From NCBI GenBank assembly GCA_965197575.1, contig OZ240214.1:4588001-4652000 (forward strand): a stretch of 64,000 bases of DNA. The letters are read 5' to 3'. The notes beneath the pieces are model-generated. The model did no database searches. It worked only from the letters and a program-made list of their open reading frames with translations, and was not told the origin of the DNA. The DNA is from VXOI01 sp965197575. GTDB taxonomy: Bacteria; Chloroflexota; Dehalococcoidia; Lucifugimonadales; UBA3495. This document shows, piece by piece, positions 42,673 through 50,505 of this stretch (position 1 is its first letter; each line of letters opens with the position of its first letter). Made by a program: the position numbers and the translations under genes.

Positions 42673-42746
42673 TGCGCTGGGTGGGATTTGAACCCACACT
42701 GAGACGGCTGGCGACCGACTGCCTCTGCCCTTTGGGCTACCAGCGC
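42673..42746 (-). tRNA. tRNA-like gene with tRNA-Gly-type anticodon (GCC), unusual
   Basis: A full cloverleaf can be drawn over 74 bases: acceptor GCGCTGG/CCAGCGC, D-stem GCC/GGC, anticodon stem GTCGG/CCGTC with one T-T mismatch, 5-base variable loop, and T-arm GTGGG/TTCAAAT/CCCAC. The anticodon loop TCGCCAG gives GCC, but base 33 is C instead of the universal U. CCA is not encoded. It lies 5 bases before the shortened tRNA-like gene on the same strand, so the two look like a small tRNA array. Confidence 0.5.
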
Positions 42747-42881
42747 ATACATACAGGACGGTCCTCCCTTGAGAGGCTGTTCTGGTTGAGTGCCCGTGGA
42801 GTGCTTTCTGACGGCCTCTCCACGGGCTTATTGTATTTGAGGGTTTGCTGGAGCGGCAACCCCTACCGCTCCAGATTCCTA

Positions 42882-42920
42882 ATCAATCTTGGCGAGTTTC
42901 CTACAGGTTCTGGTATGGGT
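42882..42920. repeat. 39-bp direct repeat, right copy
   Basis: Identical over 39 bases to 41934-41972. The IS630 left end begins about 50 bases further right. Confidence 0.8.
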
Positions 42921-42972
42921 TTTCCGGCCAAGCATAAACCGAATTGGTACTTTTGCAATTTTCTCAACAACC

Positions 42973-44201
42973 TAGTAGTCCAACGTCTTTGAATTGAGGC
43001 ACGAGCGGTGTATTCTGTCGGCATTGGCGAATTGCATCCAAGGAGAAGCGTCGTGCCGGACAAGAAATACCGTATCAAACTGACCACGGAAGAACGGCAG
43101 GAACTGAAGGCCCTGGTTTCCAAGGGACGGGCAGCAGCGTACAAGCAGACCCATGCGCGCATCCTGTTGCTGAGCGATGAAGCGCGGAAAGACGGAGGCA
43201 TGACCGACGAAGAGGTTGCCCGGTCCCTCCAGACCGCCAGCGCCACCGTGGAAAGGGTGCGCCGCCGTTGTGTGGAGGAAGGGATCGAAGCGGCCTTGGG
43301 GCGCAGGGAGCAACAACGCCGCCGGCCAAAGAAACTGGATGGCGCTGCCGAAGCCCACTTGATTGCGCTGGCCTGCGGGGAACCGCCGGAAGGCCGGGCC
43401 CGTTGGACACTGCGATTGTTGTCGGAGCGGTTGGTCGAGTGCGAGATAGTTGACAGCATCCACCCCGAGACGGTGCGCAAGACGCTGAAAAAAACGAAGT
43501 CAAGCCTTGGCTGAAAGAGTGTTGGTGCATCCCGCCGGAAGGCAATGGGGACTTTGTGTGCGCGATGGAAGACGTACTGGAAGTCTACCATCGTTCCTAT
43601 GCAGACAACGAAGTTCTGGTCTGCTTGGACGAGACCGGCAAGCAGCAGGTGAAGGAGACGCGGGCGCCGCGGCCGGCTCGGCCCGGGGCGGTGGCGGCCT
43701 ATGATTATGAATACGAGCGCAACGGGGTCAGCAACCTTTTCATGCTGTTCGCGCCGTTGGAAGGATGGCGCCGGGCCGCAGTGACCGGCCGGCGGACGAA
43801 AGTGGACTGGGCGCGCCAGGTGAAGCAGTTGGTGGACGAGGACTACCCGGACAAGGAACGGATCGTGCTGGTGATGGACAACCTGAACACCCATCATCCG
43901 GCCTCGTTGTACGAGGCGTTTGAGCCGGTGGAAGCGCGGCGCATCGCGGAACGTCTGGAGATTCACCACACCCCCAAGCATGGGAGTTGGCTGAACATGG
44001 CTGAAATTGAAATCGGAGTGCTGGCCCGGCAGTGCCTGGACCGCCGGATTCCAGACCAGGAGACGCTACGCCGGGAGGTTGACGCCTGGCAGGACCAGCG
44101 CAACCGGGACATGGCGCGAGTGGACTGGCGCTTCACCACCGAGGATGCCCGCATCAAGCTGAAATCCCTTTACCCAGCAATCCAAAATAGCTGAACTACT
44201 A
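42973..44201 (+). mobile_element. IS630-family insertion sequence
   Basis: Imperfect inverted ends (CTAGTAGTCCAAC on the left, CTAGTAGTTCAGC read inward from the right) bound the transposase. The TA of each CTAG, at 42973-42974 and 44200-44201, fits the TA duplication of IS630/Tc1 elements. About 1.23 kb. Confidence 0.75.
43053..44194 (+). CDS. IS630-family transposase read by -1 frameshift
   Basis: The first part (GTG start at 43053, AAGGAG upstream) has the helix-turn-helix and ends at 43514 in TLKKTKSSLG. The second part runs in the -1 frame to 44194 with VLVCLDETGKQQ, MLFAPLEGWRRAAVTG, LVMDNLNTHHPASLYE and IHHTPKHGSWLNMAEIEI, holding the DDE residues. The overlap contains seven As (43488-43494) at CTG AAA AAA ACG, a slippery site. 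The shift would join KTLKK to NEVKPWLKE as in single-chain relatives. The element is probably active. Confidence 0.85.
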
Positions 44202-44482
44202 GACCAGGCTTACCATAAGTATCACGCCGTGATACATTGCTTCCCAGTGCCCAGAATACCAACGGCAGTGGCCCGTGGACAGTTTCGATTCATCCTCGAC
44301 ACATTCGAGCAGCCTTACCTGCACGTCTGGGTGGACAACAGGACACATGCCCCATCAACCTGCGCAGCAGAGCCTTTATCGCAAGGCCCCCACGCGGCAC
44401 CTGCAGGGACATCATGGCAGCAAACAGTACAAAATCACCGGCTGATAAGGGGAATCCGGGAGACCATCCACGGGAGCGGGCA

Positions 44483-44992
44483 ATGAGCACCGTGAGGGTC
44501 AGAAACGCGGACCGGATGATGATCGCCGTGACGCCCGGTGAGGATGGCATCAGCACCAGCTTCGCCGACGGATACTGCGGGACGGTCCCCTTCGGGGACA
44601 TCCCGGAGATCGGAGATGCTTCCGGGTTGAACAACGTCGAACTGCCGAACCCATACGAGGTCATACTGACGACCACCCAATACGAAAGGGTGGAACTTCC
44701 GTGGGACTTCGTCAGGCACTACTGCGACCGGAACTACCGTCCGAGAATGGAAATGATCGCCGCCGAGGGGAGACAGGTCCTGGGGACCAGAGTAAGGGCG
44801 TTCAGGGAAGCCGCCGGGCTCACTCAGGAGTCTCTTGCCCGAGCCGCAGGCATCGGGCGCGTCACGCTGGTACGGCTGGAAAGCGGAAAACACACGCCAA
44901 AGGTCAGCACGCTGACAGCCATAGCCCAGGTCCTGGAACGGTCAGTCGAAGACCTGTTTGCTGGTCCTGACGAATCCAGATTGATGGAGTAA
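44483..44992 (+). CDS. XRE-family regulator with DUF2442-like N-terminus
   Basis: A 169-residue protein (MSTVRVRNADRM). Residues 1-80 resemble DUF2442 (FADGYCGTVPFGDIPEI) and the C-terminal 65 residues are an XRE helix-turn-helix: TRVRAFREAAGLTQESLARAAGIGRVTLVRLESG. It probably represses the promoter of the downstream methylase operon, 65 bases away. ATG at 44483 has a GGGAG site, while an ATG at 44414 is a weaker alternative. Regulators in this position are common in restriction-modification loci. Nothing is recognised in the 280 bases before it. Confidence 0.75.
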   Translation: MSTVRVRNADRMMIAVTPGEDGISTSFADGYCGTVPFGDIPEIGDASGLNNVELPNPYEVILTTTQYERVELPWDFVRHYCDRNYRPRMEMIAAEGRQVLGTRVRAFREAAGLTQESLARAAGIGRVTLVRLESGKHTPKVSTLTAIAQVLERSVEDLFAGPDESRLME

Positions 44993-45056
44993 CAGCCACT
45001 GACTCAGCCAGCACCGCGCATAACCGACTGAACCCACCGCGGAGGGAACCAGCGAA

Positions 45057-47945
45057 ATGTCTATCGCCAACATCAAGGACGCTCAAGAGGTGGAAAGCAG
45101 CCTGCAGTCTATCCTCGAAGCTCCTGACACCAATACCCGGATCCAAGCGATCCGCGTCCTGTTCGTCGAATCCCTGGACTACGGCCAGGACGACCGGCGG
45201 GTGCCCCTGGAGACGGCCAACAACGACCAGTTGCCGGGGGAGGCTCATGTCGTCGCGCGGCGCGACGGTGTAAGCGTAGTCTATGTCCCGCTGGACGGCG
45301 CCGACAACAACCGGATCAGCGGCGCGATGGCGTCGGCCGCCGCCAAGGCCGTCGGCAATGTACTGGCCGACGACCTCCTGCTCCTGTTTACCAACCGGGA
45401 CTGCGACCAGCTGCACATCATCAATCCGGACCTCACCGGGAGTCGGCCCAGGCTCCAGCGGATGGTGGTCCACCGGGGTCAACGCCCCCGCACCGTGGTC
45501 GAGCAAATCTCCAATATGTGGGACAACTACGGCAACCGCGGCAAGACGGTCCGCGAGGCCATCGCCATCGCCTTTAACGTGGAGCCCGTCACCAAGCAGT
45601 TCTTCGAGACCTATCACCTGCTTTTCAATGGCGCCAAGGCGCAAATCGAAGGGTTCGGTGACGACGAAGAAGAGCAAAGACATCTCTTCACCCAAACCTT
45701 GTTCAACCGGCTCATGTTCATCTACTTCCTCTCCCGCAAGGGCTGGCTGAAGTTCCAAGGTGACGCCGATTACCTCAACGCCCTCTGGCGGGACTACCCC
45801 TCCCTGCCGGGTGACAGCAACTTCTATGCCAACCGGCTGGACCCGCTGTTCTTCGCGGGGCTCAACAACCCTCAGTCGCTGGACCTGAACGTGGATAATC
45901 CCGGCCTCCACGCGCTAATCGGCCGGGTCCCCTTTCTCAACGGAGGTCTGTTTGAGAGGAACGACCTGGACCAGCGCGACGGCATCACCGTCCCGGACAG
46001 CGCCATCGAGCGGATATTGAGCGGCCTGTTCGACCGGTTCAACTTCACCGTGATGGAGTCCACGCCCTTCGATGTCGAGGTGGCGGTGGACCCGGAGATG
46101 CTGGGCAAGGTGTTCGAGGAGCTGGTTACCGGGCGCCACGACTCCGGCGCCTACTACACCCCACGTCCGGTGGTGTCCTTCATGTGCCGCGAGGCGCTTA
46201 AGGGCTACATGGACGGGCAGGACACCGGGGTGGACGCCGACGCCATCGCGCAATTCGTCGACCGGCAGGACCCCTCCGGCCTCAACCTGGCCGCCGCCCG
46301 ACGGATAAGCGAGGCCCTCACCGAGGTGACGGTGGTTGACCCGGCCTGCGGCTCGGGTGCCTACCTGCTGGGGATGATGCAGGAGCTGATCGAGCTGCAG
46401 ACCACGCTTTACAACGTCGGCGTGGACTCCAAGGCGGTCTACGAGTTGAAGCTGGAAATCATCCAGCGCAATCTCTACGGGGTGGACATCGACGAGGTCG
46501 CCATCAACATCGCCATGCTGCGGATGTGGCTGTCGCTGGCCATCGACTACGAAGGGGCGACGCCGGAGCCGCTGCCCAACCTGGACTTCAAGGTGGTCTG
46601 CGGCGACAGCCTACGCGGCCCGGATCCCAGCGCCGGCGTGGAAGTGCAGGGCACTCTGGGCCAAGACACGGCGCAGATGCGGCGGCTGGGCGAGTTGAAG
46701 GGGGAATACCTGCGTGCCTCCACCGGCGCAGACAAGGAACGGCTGCGGCAAGACATACAGGAGTTAACCGGCCAGATTCGCGACGCCTTGGGCGTTACGA
46801 CGATGGACGGCGTGGTGGATTGGCGGGTCGAGTTCGCCGAGGTCTTTGCCAACCGCCGCGGGTTCGACGTAGCCATTGCCAACCCGCCGTATGGAATCAC
46901 CGTCAAAGACCGACGTAGTGCCGCCATGGGACATGCTGATTCCTACACCAACTTTATGGGATTGGCTGTCGAAATTGCGTCCAACGGCGTAATGGCTTAT
47001 ATCACTCCCACATCGTGGGAAACTGGTGAACGGTTCCAAAAGTTTCGTCAATTTCTGTTCGGAAAAATGGCGCTACAAAGCGTAGTCAACCTCCCCTATG
47101 ACGTGTTTGATACGCCATACGTAGATACAGCCATTACGATTGGAACGATGGGTCAGCCGCCTAAATGGTTCGGGATAGCTACCCTTGAAAAGCGGACGGA
47201 ATTGGACTTGACGCGGATCGGCGATTATATGACACGCGTTGATTGGTCAGTTGTATCCGGCGACTCGGGACTAAGGGTGCCTATGCTGGATTGGGCGGTA
47301 AACTTGTTTGGCCGGGTGGGTTCAAACGCAACGCCTTTGGGACAAATTACATCTTCAAAGCGAGGAATCGAAGCGTACCAGTTTGACATTTTGACCCGTG
47401 CAGAACCCGACACTTTGCCATTCTTCAGCGGACAGGTGCAACGATACGAAATTCAATCGCCTCTTGCTGATAACTTCGTAGCAGTGAGCAACCGCGAATT
47501 GACCTATCATCGTGGACCACGCATTTGGACACGGCGAATTGTAAACCGCTCCAATCGATTGCTGTCCGCTCTCACCAGCGATGACTTCGTGGTGAAAAAA
47601 GACATATACGTAACCAAGTCAAGTTTTGACGACCGGCACAAGATTTCGGCATTATTGGCAATCCTGAACTCCAGCTTGATGTCTTTCCTGTACTTGAGCC
47701 GTTCAGCGGCGGCAGTAAAGGATGACTTCCGGCAAGTAACGCTGTCGGGGTTGCGGGAACTACCTATAATTTTTCCCGATAGAAAGGGGACGCAAGAATT
47801 GGCGGAGCTAGTCGCCGCCCGCGAGCGTCAAGAGAATGACATCGAGGATTTGGAGCGTCGGATTGACAACATCGTCTACCGCACCTACGGCATAACCGAC
47901 GCCGAACAGGAAGCCATAGAGACTTGGCTGGCGCGGTCAGGGTAG
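45057..47945 (+). CDS. Adenine-type DNA methyltransferase / class IIG-like enzyme
   Basis: A 962-residue Eco57I-like protein. The methylase core has DPACGSGAYLLG (residue 427, motif I) and ANPPYGIT (609, motif IV). The N-terminal 300 residues resemble those of large PglX/Eco57I-type enzymes but show no clear PD-(D/E)XK nuclease motif (it may be divergent). The C-terminal part (residues 700-960), with ELPIIFPDRKG and a final coiled coil, is a target-recognition-type domain. GGAGGG precedes the ATG. It should methylate adenine at N6 to mark self DNA, with the SNF2/PLD protein downstream as the likely restriction partner. Confidence 0.82.
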   Translation: MSIANIKDAQEVESSLQSILEAPDTNTRIQAIRVLFVESLDYGQDDRRVPLETANNDQLPGEAHVVARRDGVSVVYVPLDGADNNRISGAMASAAAKAVGNVLADDLLLLFTNRDCDQLHIINPDLTGSRPRLQRMVVHRGQRPRTVVEQISNMWDNYGNRGKTVREAIAIAFNVEPVTKQFFETYHLLFNGAKAQIEGFGDDEEEQRHLFTQTLFNRLMFIYFLSRKGWLKFQGDADYLNALWRDYPSLPGDSNFYANRLDPLFFAGLNNPQSLDLNVDNPGLHALIGRVPFLNGGLFERNDLDQRDGITVPDSAIERILSGLFDRFNFTVMESTPFDVEVAVDPEMLGKVFEELVTGRHDSGAYYTPRPVVSFMCREALKGYMDGQDTGVDADAIAQFVDRQDPSGLNLAAARRISEALTEVTVVDPACGSGAYLLGMMQELIELQTTLYNVGVDSKAVYELKLEIIQRNLYGVDIDEVAINIAMLRMWLSLAIDYEGATPEPLPNLDFKVVCGDSLRGPDPSAGVEVQGTLGQDTAQMRRLGELKGEYLRASTGADKERLRQDIQELTGQIRDALGVTTMDGVVDWRVEFAEVFANRRGFDVAIANPPYGITVKDRRSAAMGHADSYTNFMGLAVEIASNGVMAYITPTSWETGERFQKFRQFLFGKMALQSVVNLPYDVFDTPYVDTAITIGTMGQPPKWFGIATLEKRTELDLTRIGDYMTRVDWSVVSGDSGLRVPMLDWAVNLFGRVGSNATPLGQITSSKRGIEAYQFDILTRAEPDTLPFFSGQVQRYEIQSPLADNFVAVSNRELTYHRGPRIWTRRIVNRSNRLLSALTSDDFVVKKDIYVTKSSFDDRHKISALLAILNSSLMSFLYLSRSAAAVKDDFRQVTLSGLRELPIIFPDRKGTQELAELVAARERQENDIEDLERRIDNIVYRTYGITDAEQEAIETWLARSG

Positions 47946-48031
47946 AGACGCTAACGCCATCGGTTGTCCTGTGGTAGTGTGGAGCGGTAGGGGATAGATG
48001 CGCTGCATCACCGCAAAGAGCCAACCACTGA

Positions 48032-48250
48032 ATGAGCAAAACCATCCGCCACTACATCAACGGCCTGGGCCGCGACGGCAAGCAGGACTGGCCAACGCGC
48101 ATCGCCCACGACAACCGGGCAACCGGCCTCAGAGACCACAAGCGTGATCGCAGACTGGCCAGGGCCTCCCTGAGGTCGGGCACAGAGGACGACTTGCCCA
48201 ACGGTAAGCGCCGCCGCTACAGCGACCGCTACGGCTCTTATATGCTGTAG
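48032..48250 (+). CDS. Short hypothetical protein
   Basis: A 72-residue, strongly basic frame (DHKRDRRLARASLRSG, NGKRRRYSDRY) ending at the codons just before the RelE-like remnant. It may be an antitoxin-like partner or chance. No ribosome site is obvious. Confidence 0.3.
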   Translation: MSKTIRHYINGLGRDGKQDWPTRIAHDNRATGLRDHKRDRRLARASLRSGTEDDLPNGKRRRYSDRYGSYML

Positions 48251-48477
48251 CCGCGATCGTCTGTCTCATCCGGCGAACTCACGCCGCACAGGCGATCGAA
48301 AAACCACATACGGCTGCCAAGCCTACGGAGATCAGTGGTGTCAGGAGGCGCACAGCGGAGGGCTACCACTACCGCATCAGAATAGGCGACCATCACATGG
48401 GCGTCACCATGGACGATGAGACGGCCGTGCTGCGCCGGTTCCTGCCCCGGGGCGAATTCTACCGCTGGTTTCCGTGA
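48250..48477 (+). pseudogene. RelE/ParE-superfamily toxin remnant
   Basis: The frame contains GYHYRIRIGDHHMGVTMDD then ETAVLRRFLPRGEFYRWFP, the core strands and C-terminal tail of RelE/ParE toxins. No start codon is seen upstream in this frame (AAIVCLIRR is read from the codons after the neighbouring frame), so the N-terminus is lost. A stray toxin fragment between the methylase and NDT-like genes. Confidence 0.5.
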
Positions 48478-48570
48478 GCGGGCGGGTAACTGCTGGGTAA
48501 CCGCAAAGGGCTAGCTGACAGTAGGTATTAGCATCACATAAAGGATTGAGCACCAAGCTTGGAGGTAGGA

Positions 48571-49638
48571 ATGGTTTTTAACTCTGGACCGGGGCCAGAA
48601 ACCATTAGTTGCCCTATTTGGACTGACTTTCAGGCGAGTGTGTACGGTCGTGCCTCGGACAACGGCACATTGTTTGTCGAGTCCAACCGCGCTGGTGGAA
48701 ACTATGGCATTTCGTCGGACACCATCGCCCGACTAGAGAAGAAACGGACGTTCCGCCTCAAAGGGCAAGAAATGATTTTCCCACAAGTATCCGACTATGA
48801 CAGAACAAGACTGACTACGTGGCTGGTCGACCAAAGGCTGGTGGGGGAATGGGAGCCGATGGTAACCCCAGAGGTAATTTCTTCGGTTAATCGCAAAGGA
48901 CGCTTGCCAGTTCATGAGCGGGCGAATCGGTTGCTGCGGTTAATCGCCAATGAGACTCGCTACATTGGCAATGCAATACCCTTCGAGGAATCGGTAACCT
49001 CAACAGGAACTCTTCCGGTCAACTTGAAAGCGTGTGCCTGGTCAGAGTCGAATAGTTGGCGAGAGGTGGAATACCTAATTGAGTACCATGTTCAAAATGG
49101 TCTGTTGCAGTTTGTAGGCAACACCGACTTTCGCTTTCCGTCCTACATGGTTACGGTAGATGGATATGCTGAGATTGCCCGCCAGGTCACTGCAACCGAT
49201 TCCGCCAAGGCGTTCGTTGCCATGTGGTTCGACGAGAGCATGAGAGATGCTTACTACCAAGGAATTGAGCCAGCAATCAAAGAAGCTGGTTACGATCCCG
49301 TCCGTGTAGATACCGTCGAGCACGCTGGACTAATAGATGATGCGATTATTGCAGAAATCCGGAAGTCTCGGTTTGTGATAGCAGATTTAACCCAAGGCGA
49401 CGACGGTGCGCGAGGAGGCGTCTATTACGAAGCAGGGTTTGCCCATGGCTTGGGGCTTACAGTAATTTTTACTTGCAGACAGGAGAAATTCAAGCTCGTT
49501 CACTTTGACACCAATCATCAGGCCCACATCTTATGGACCGACTATGAAGAACTAAGAACTAGACTACGCCAGCGCATAGAGGCCGTCATAGGACCAGGAC
49601 CTTTGGAAGTATACGCCGACCAAGAGGCAGATTGTTGA
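48571..49638 (+). CDS. NDT/TIR-like C-terminal domain protein (defence-island type)
   Basis: A 355-residue protein from ATG at 48571 (GGAGG upstream). The N-terminal 200 residues have no clear match. The C-terminal region (about 215-320) has KAFVAMWFDESMRDAYYQGI, ADLTQGDDGARGGVYYEAGFAHGLG and TVIFTCRQE, the arrangement of nucleoside 2-deoxyribosyltransferase-like and TIR-like nucleotide-binding domains. In defence islands such domains cleave NAD or nucleotides on infection. Here the GVYYEAGFA block may hold the catalytic Glu. The function is inferred, and the neighbours support a defence role. Confidence 0.65.
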   Translation: MVFNSGPGPETISCPIWTDFQASVYGRASDNGTLFVESNRAGGNYGISSDTIARLEKKRTFRLKGQEMIFPQVSDYDRTRLTTWLVDQRLVGEWEPMVTPEVISSVNRKGRLPVHERANRLLRLIANETRYIGNAIPFEESVTSTGTLPVNLKACAWSESNSWREVEYLIEYHVQNGLLQFVGNTDFRFPSYMVTVDGYAEIARQVTATDSAKAFVAMWFDESMRDAYYQGIEPAIKEAGYDPVRVDTVEHAGLIDDAIIAEIRKSRFVIADLTQGDDGARGGVYYEAGFAHGLGLTVIFTCRQEKFKLVHFDTNHQAHILWTDYEELRTRLRQRIEAVIGPGPLEVYADQEADC

Positions 49639-49705
49639 CCCGAATATATGCGTAGCGCCCGGACACCGACGCCGCGCTAATAGAGGAGGAGGAACCGTAG
49701 CTGCT

Positions 49706-49843
49706 ATGCCCGCCTCCAACATCCTGCACGCCACCACCGACCCGGACCTGCTGACCCGGCTGCGGGAGATGCTGGACAGATCCGCCAGCGCCGAGTCCGT
49801 ATCGGTTAAACTTGTTCAACCCGAACAGGCGGTAAGGGAATAA
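49706..49843 (+). pseudogene. Duplicated 5' end of the PLD-SNF2 gene (45 codons)
   Basis: ATG at 49706 with a GAGGAGGAGG site opens NILHATTDPDLLTRLREML, identical at protein level to the start of the large helicase (50502) and nearly identical in DNA over about 60 bases. The frame then departs (DRSASAESVSVKLVQP) and stops at 49843. It is what remains of the original helicase start after a gene pair was inserted. Confidence 0.75.
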
Positions 49844-49856
49844 AGGAGTAGTCCGT

Positions 49857-50129
49857 ATGGCCGTCAGGAATGACGACGCAGAAATAGACGTATCGGCCGT
49901 TGGGAAGACCATCTACGAAAAGCTGCGGGGCCGGCTGGAAGCCACGGAGAAAGGCAAGGTGGTGGTCATCGACGTCAACAGCGGGGACTACGAGATTGAC
50001 TTGCGCCAGGCGGACGCCAGGCAACGATTGGTGGCGCGCCGCCCCGGAGCGATTACCTACACGGAGCGGGTCGGATACCCAACGGCGTTCAATCTGGGCC
50101 TCGGATCCTGGTCTCGCATCAATGATTAG
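49857..50129 (+). CDS. Small partner protein of the retropepsin-like gene
   Basis: A 90-residue protein. IDVSAVGKTIYEKLRGRLEATEKGKVVVIDVNSGDYEIDL followed by a short tail resembles antitoxin-like partners of small aspartyl-protease genes in cyanobacteria and Chloroflexota. A GGAG site precedes the ATG. The end overlaps the next gene by 8 bases. An immunity or targeting role is possible, but unproven. Confidence 0.6.
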   Translation: MAVRNDDAEIDVSAVGKTIYEKLRGRLEATEKGKVVVIDVNSGDYEIDLRQADARQRLVARRPGAITYTERVGYPTAFNLGLGSWSRIND

Positions 50130-50505
50130 AGGCAGAGTTTCCCCGGAGCTGCGCCCGCTGGTCACCATTGACATCGAAAACGGAAACGGCGTCTTGCAAT
50201 CCTTGGAAGTTATAGTCGATACCGGGTTCAACGGAGACTTGACGTTGCCTTCCGGCTTGATCCGGCGGCTTCGCCTGCCCTACAGCGGACAAGACTTTGC
50301 GAACTTGGCTGACGGGCGACCGATACGGACCTACAACTACGCCGGGGTAGTGTCCTGGCACGAAAAACCCCGTAACGTGACTGTCATCGAAACCGACGGC
50401 GAGCCCCTGCTTGGAATGTCCCTCCTGCTGGACAGCAAGCTCACGGTCAGCGCCCGGCCAGGCGGCGAAGTGGTAATAGAAGAAGAGGAACCGGGACAGC
50501 CATGA
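50122..50505 (+). CDS. Retropepsin-like aspartyl protease family protein
   Basis: A 127-residue protein with the single-domain retropepsin motif VIVDTGFNGDLTLP (D-T-G) and a later LLGMSLLLDS region where the protease flap or second-strand Gly lies. It would act as a homodimer. It overlaps the preceding partner gene by 8 bases and the large helicase by 4 (ATGA), so all three are cotranscribed. The target is unknown. Confidence 0.72.
   Translation: MIRGRVSPELRPLVTIDIENGNGVLQSLEVIVDTGFNGDLTLPSGLIRRLRLPYSGQDFANLADGRPIRTYNYAGVVSWHEKPRNVTVIETDGEPLLGMSLLLDSKLTVSARPGGEVVIEEEEPGQP

Noticed and set aside
42863..43981. A 372-codon minus-strand frame over the IS630
   Set aside because: It is antisense to a transposase with all catalytic motifs and has no recognisable sequence of its own.
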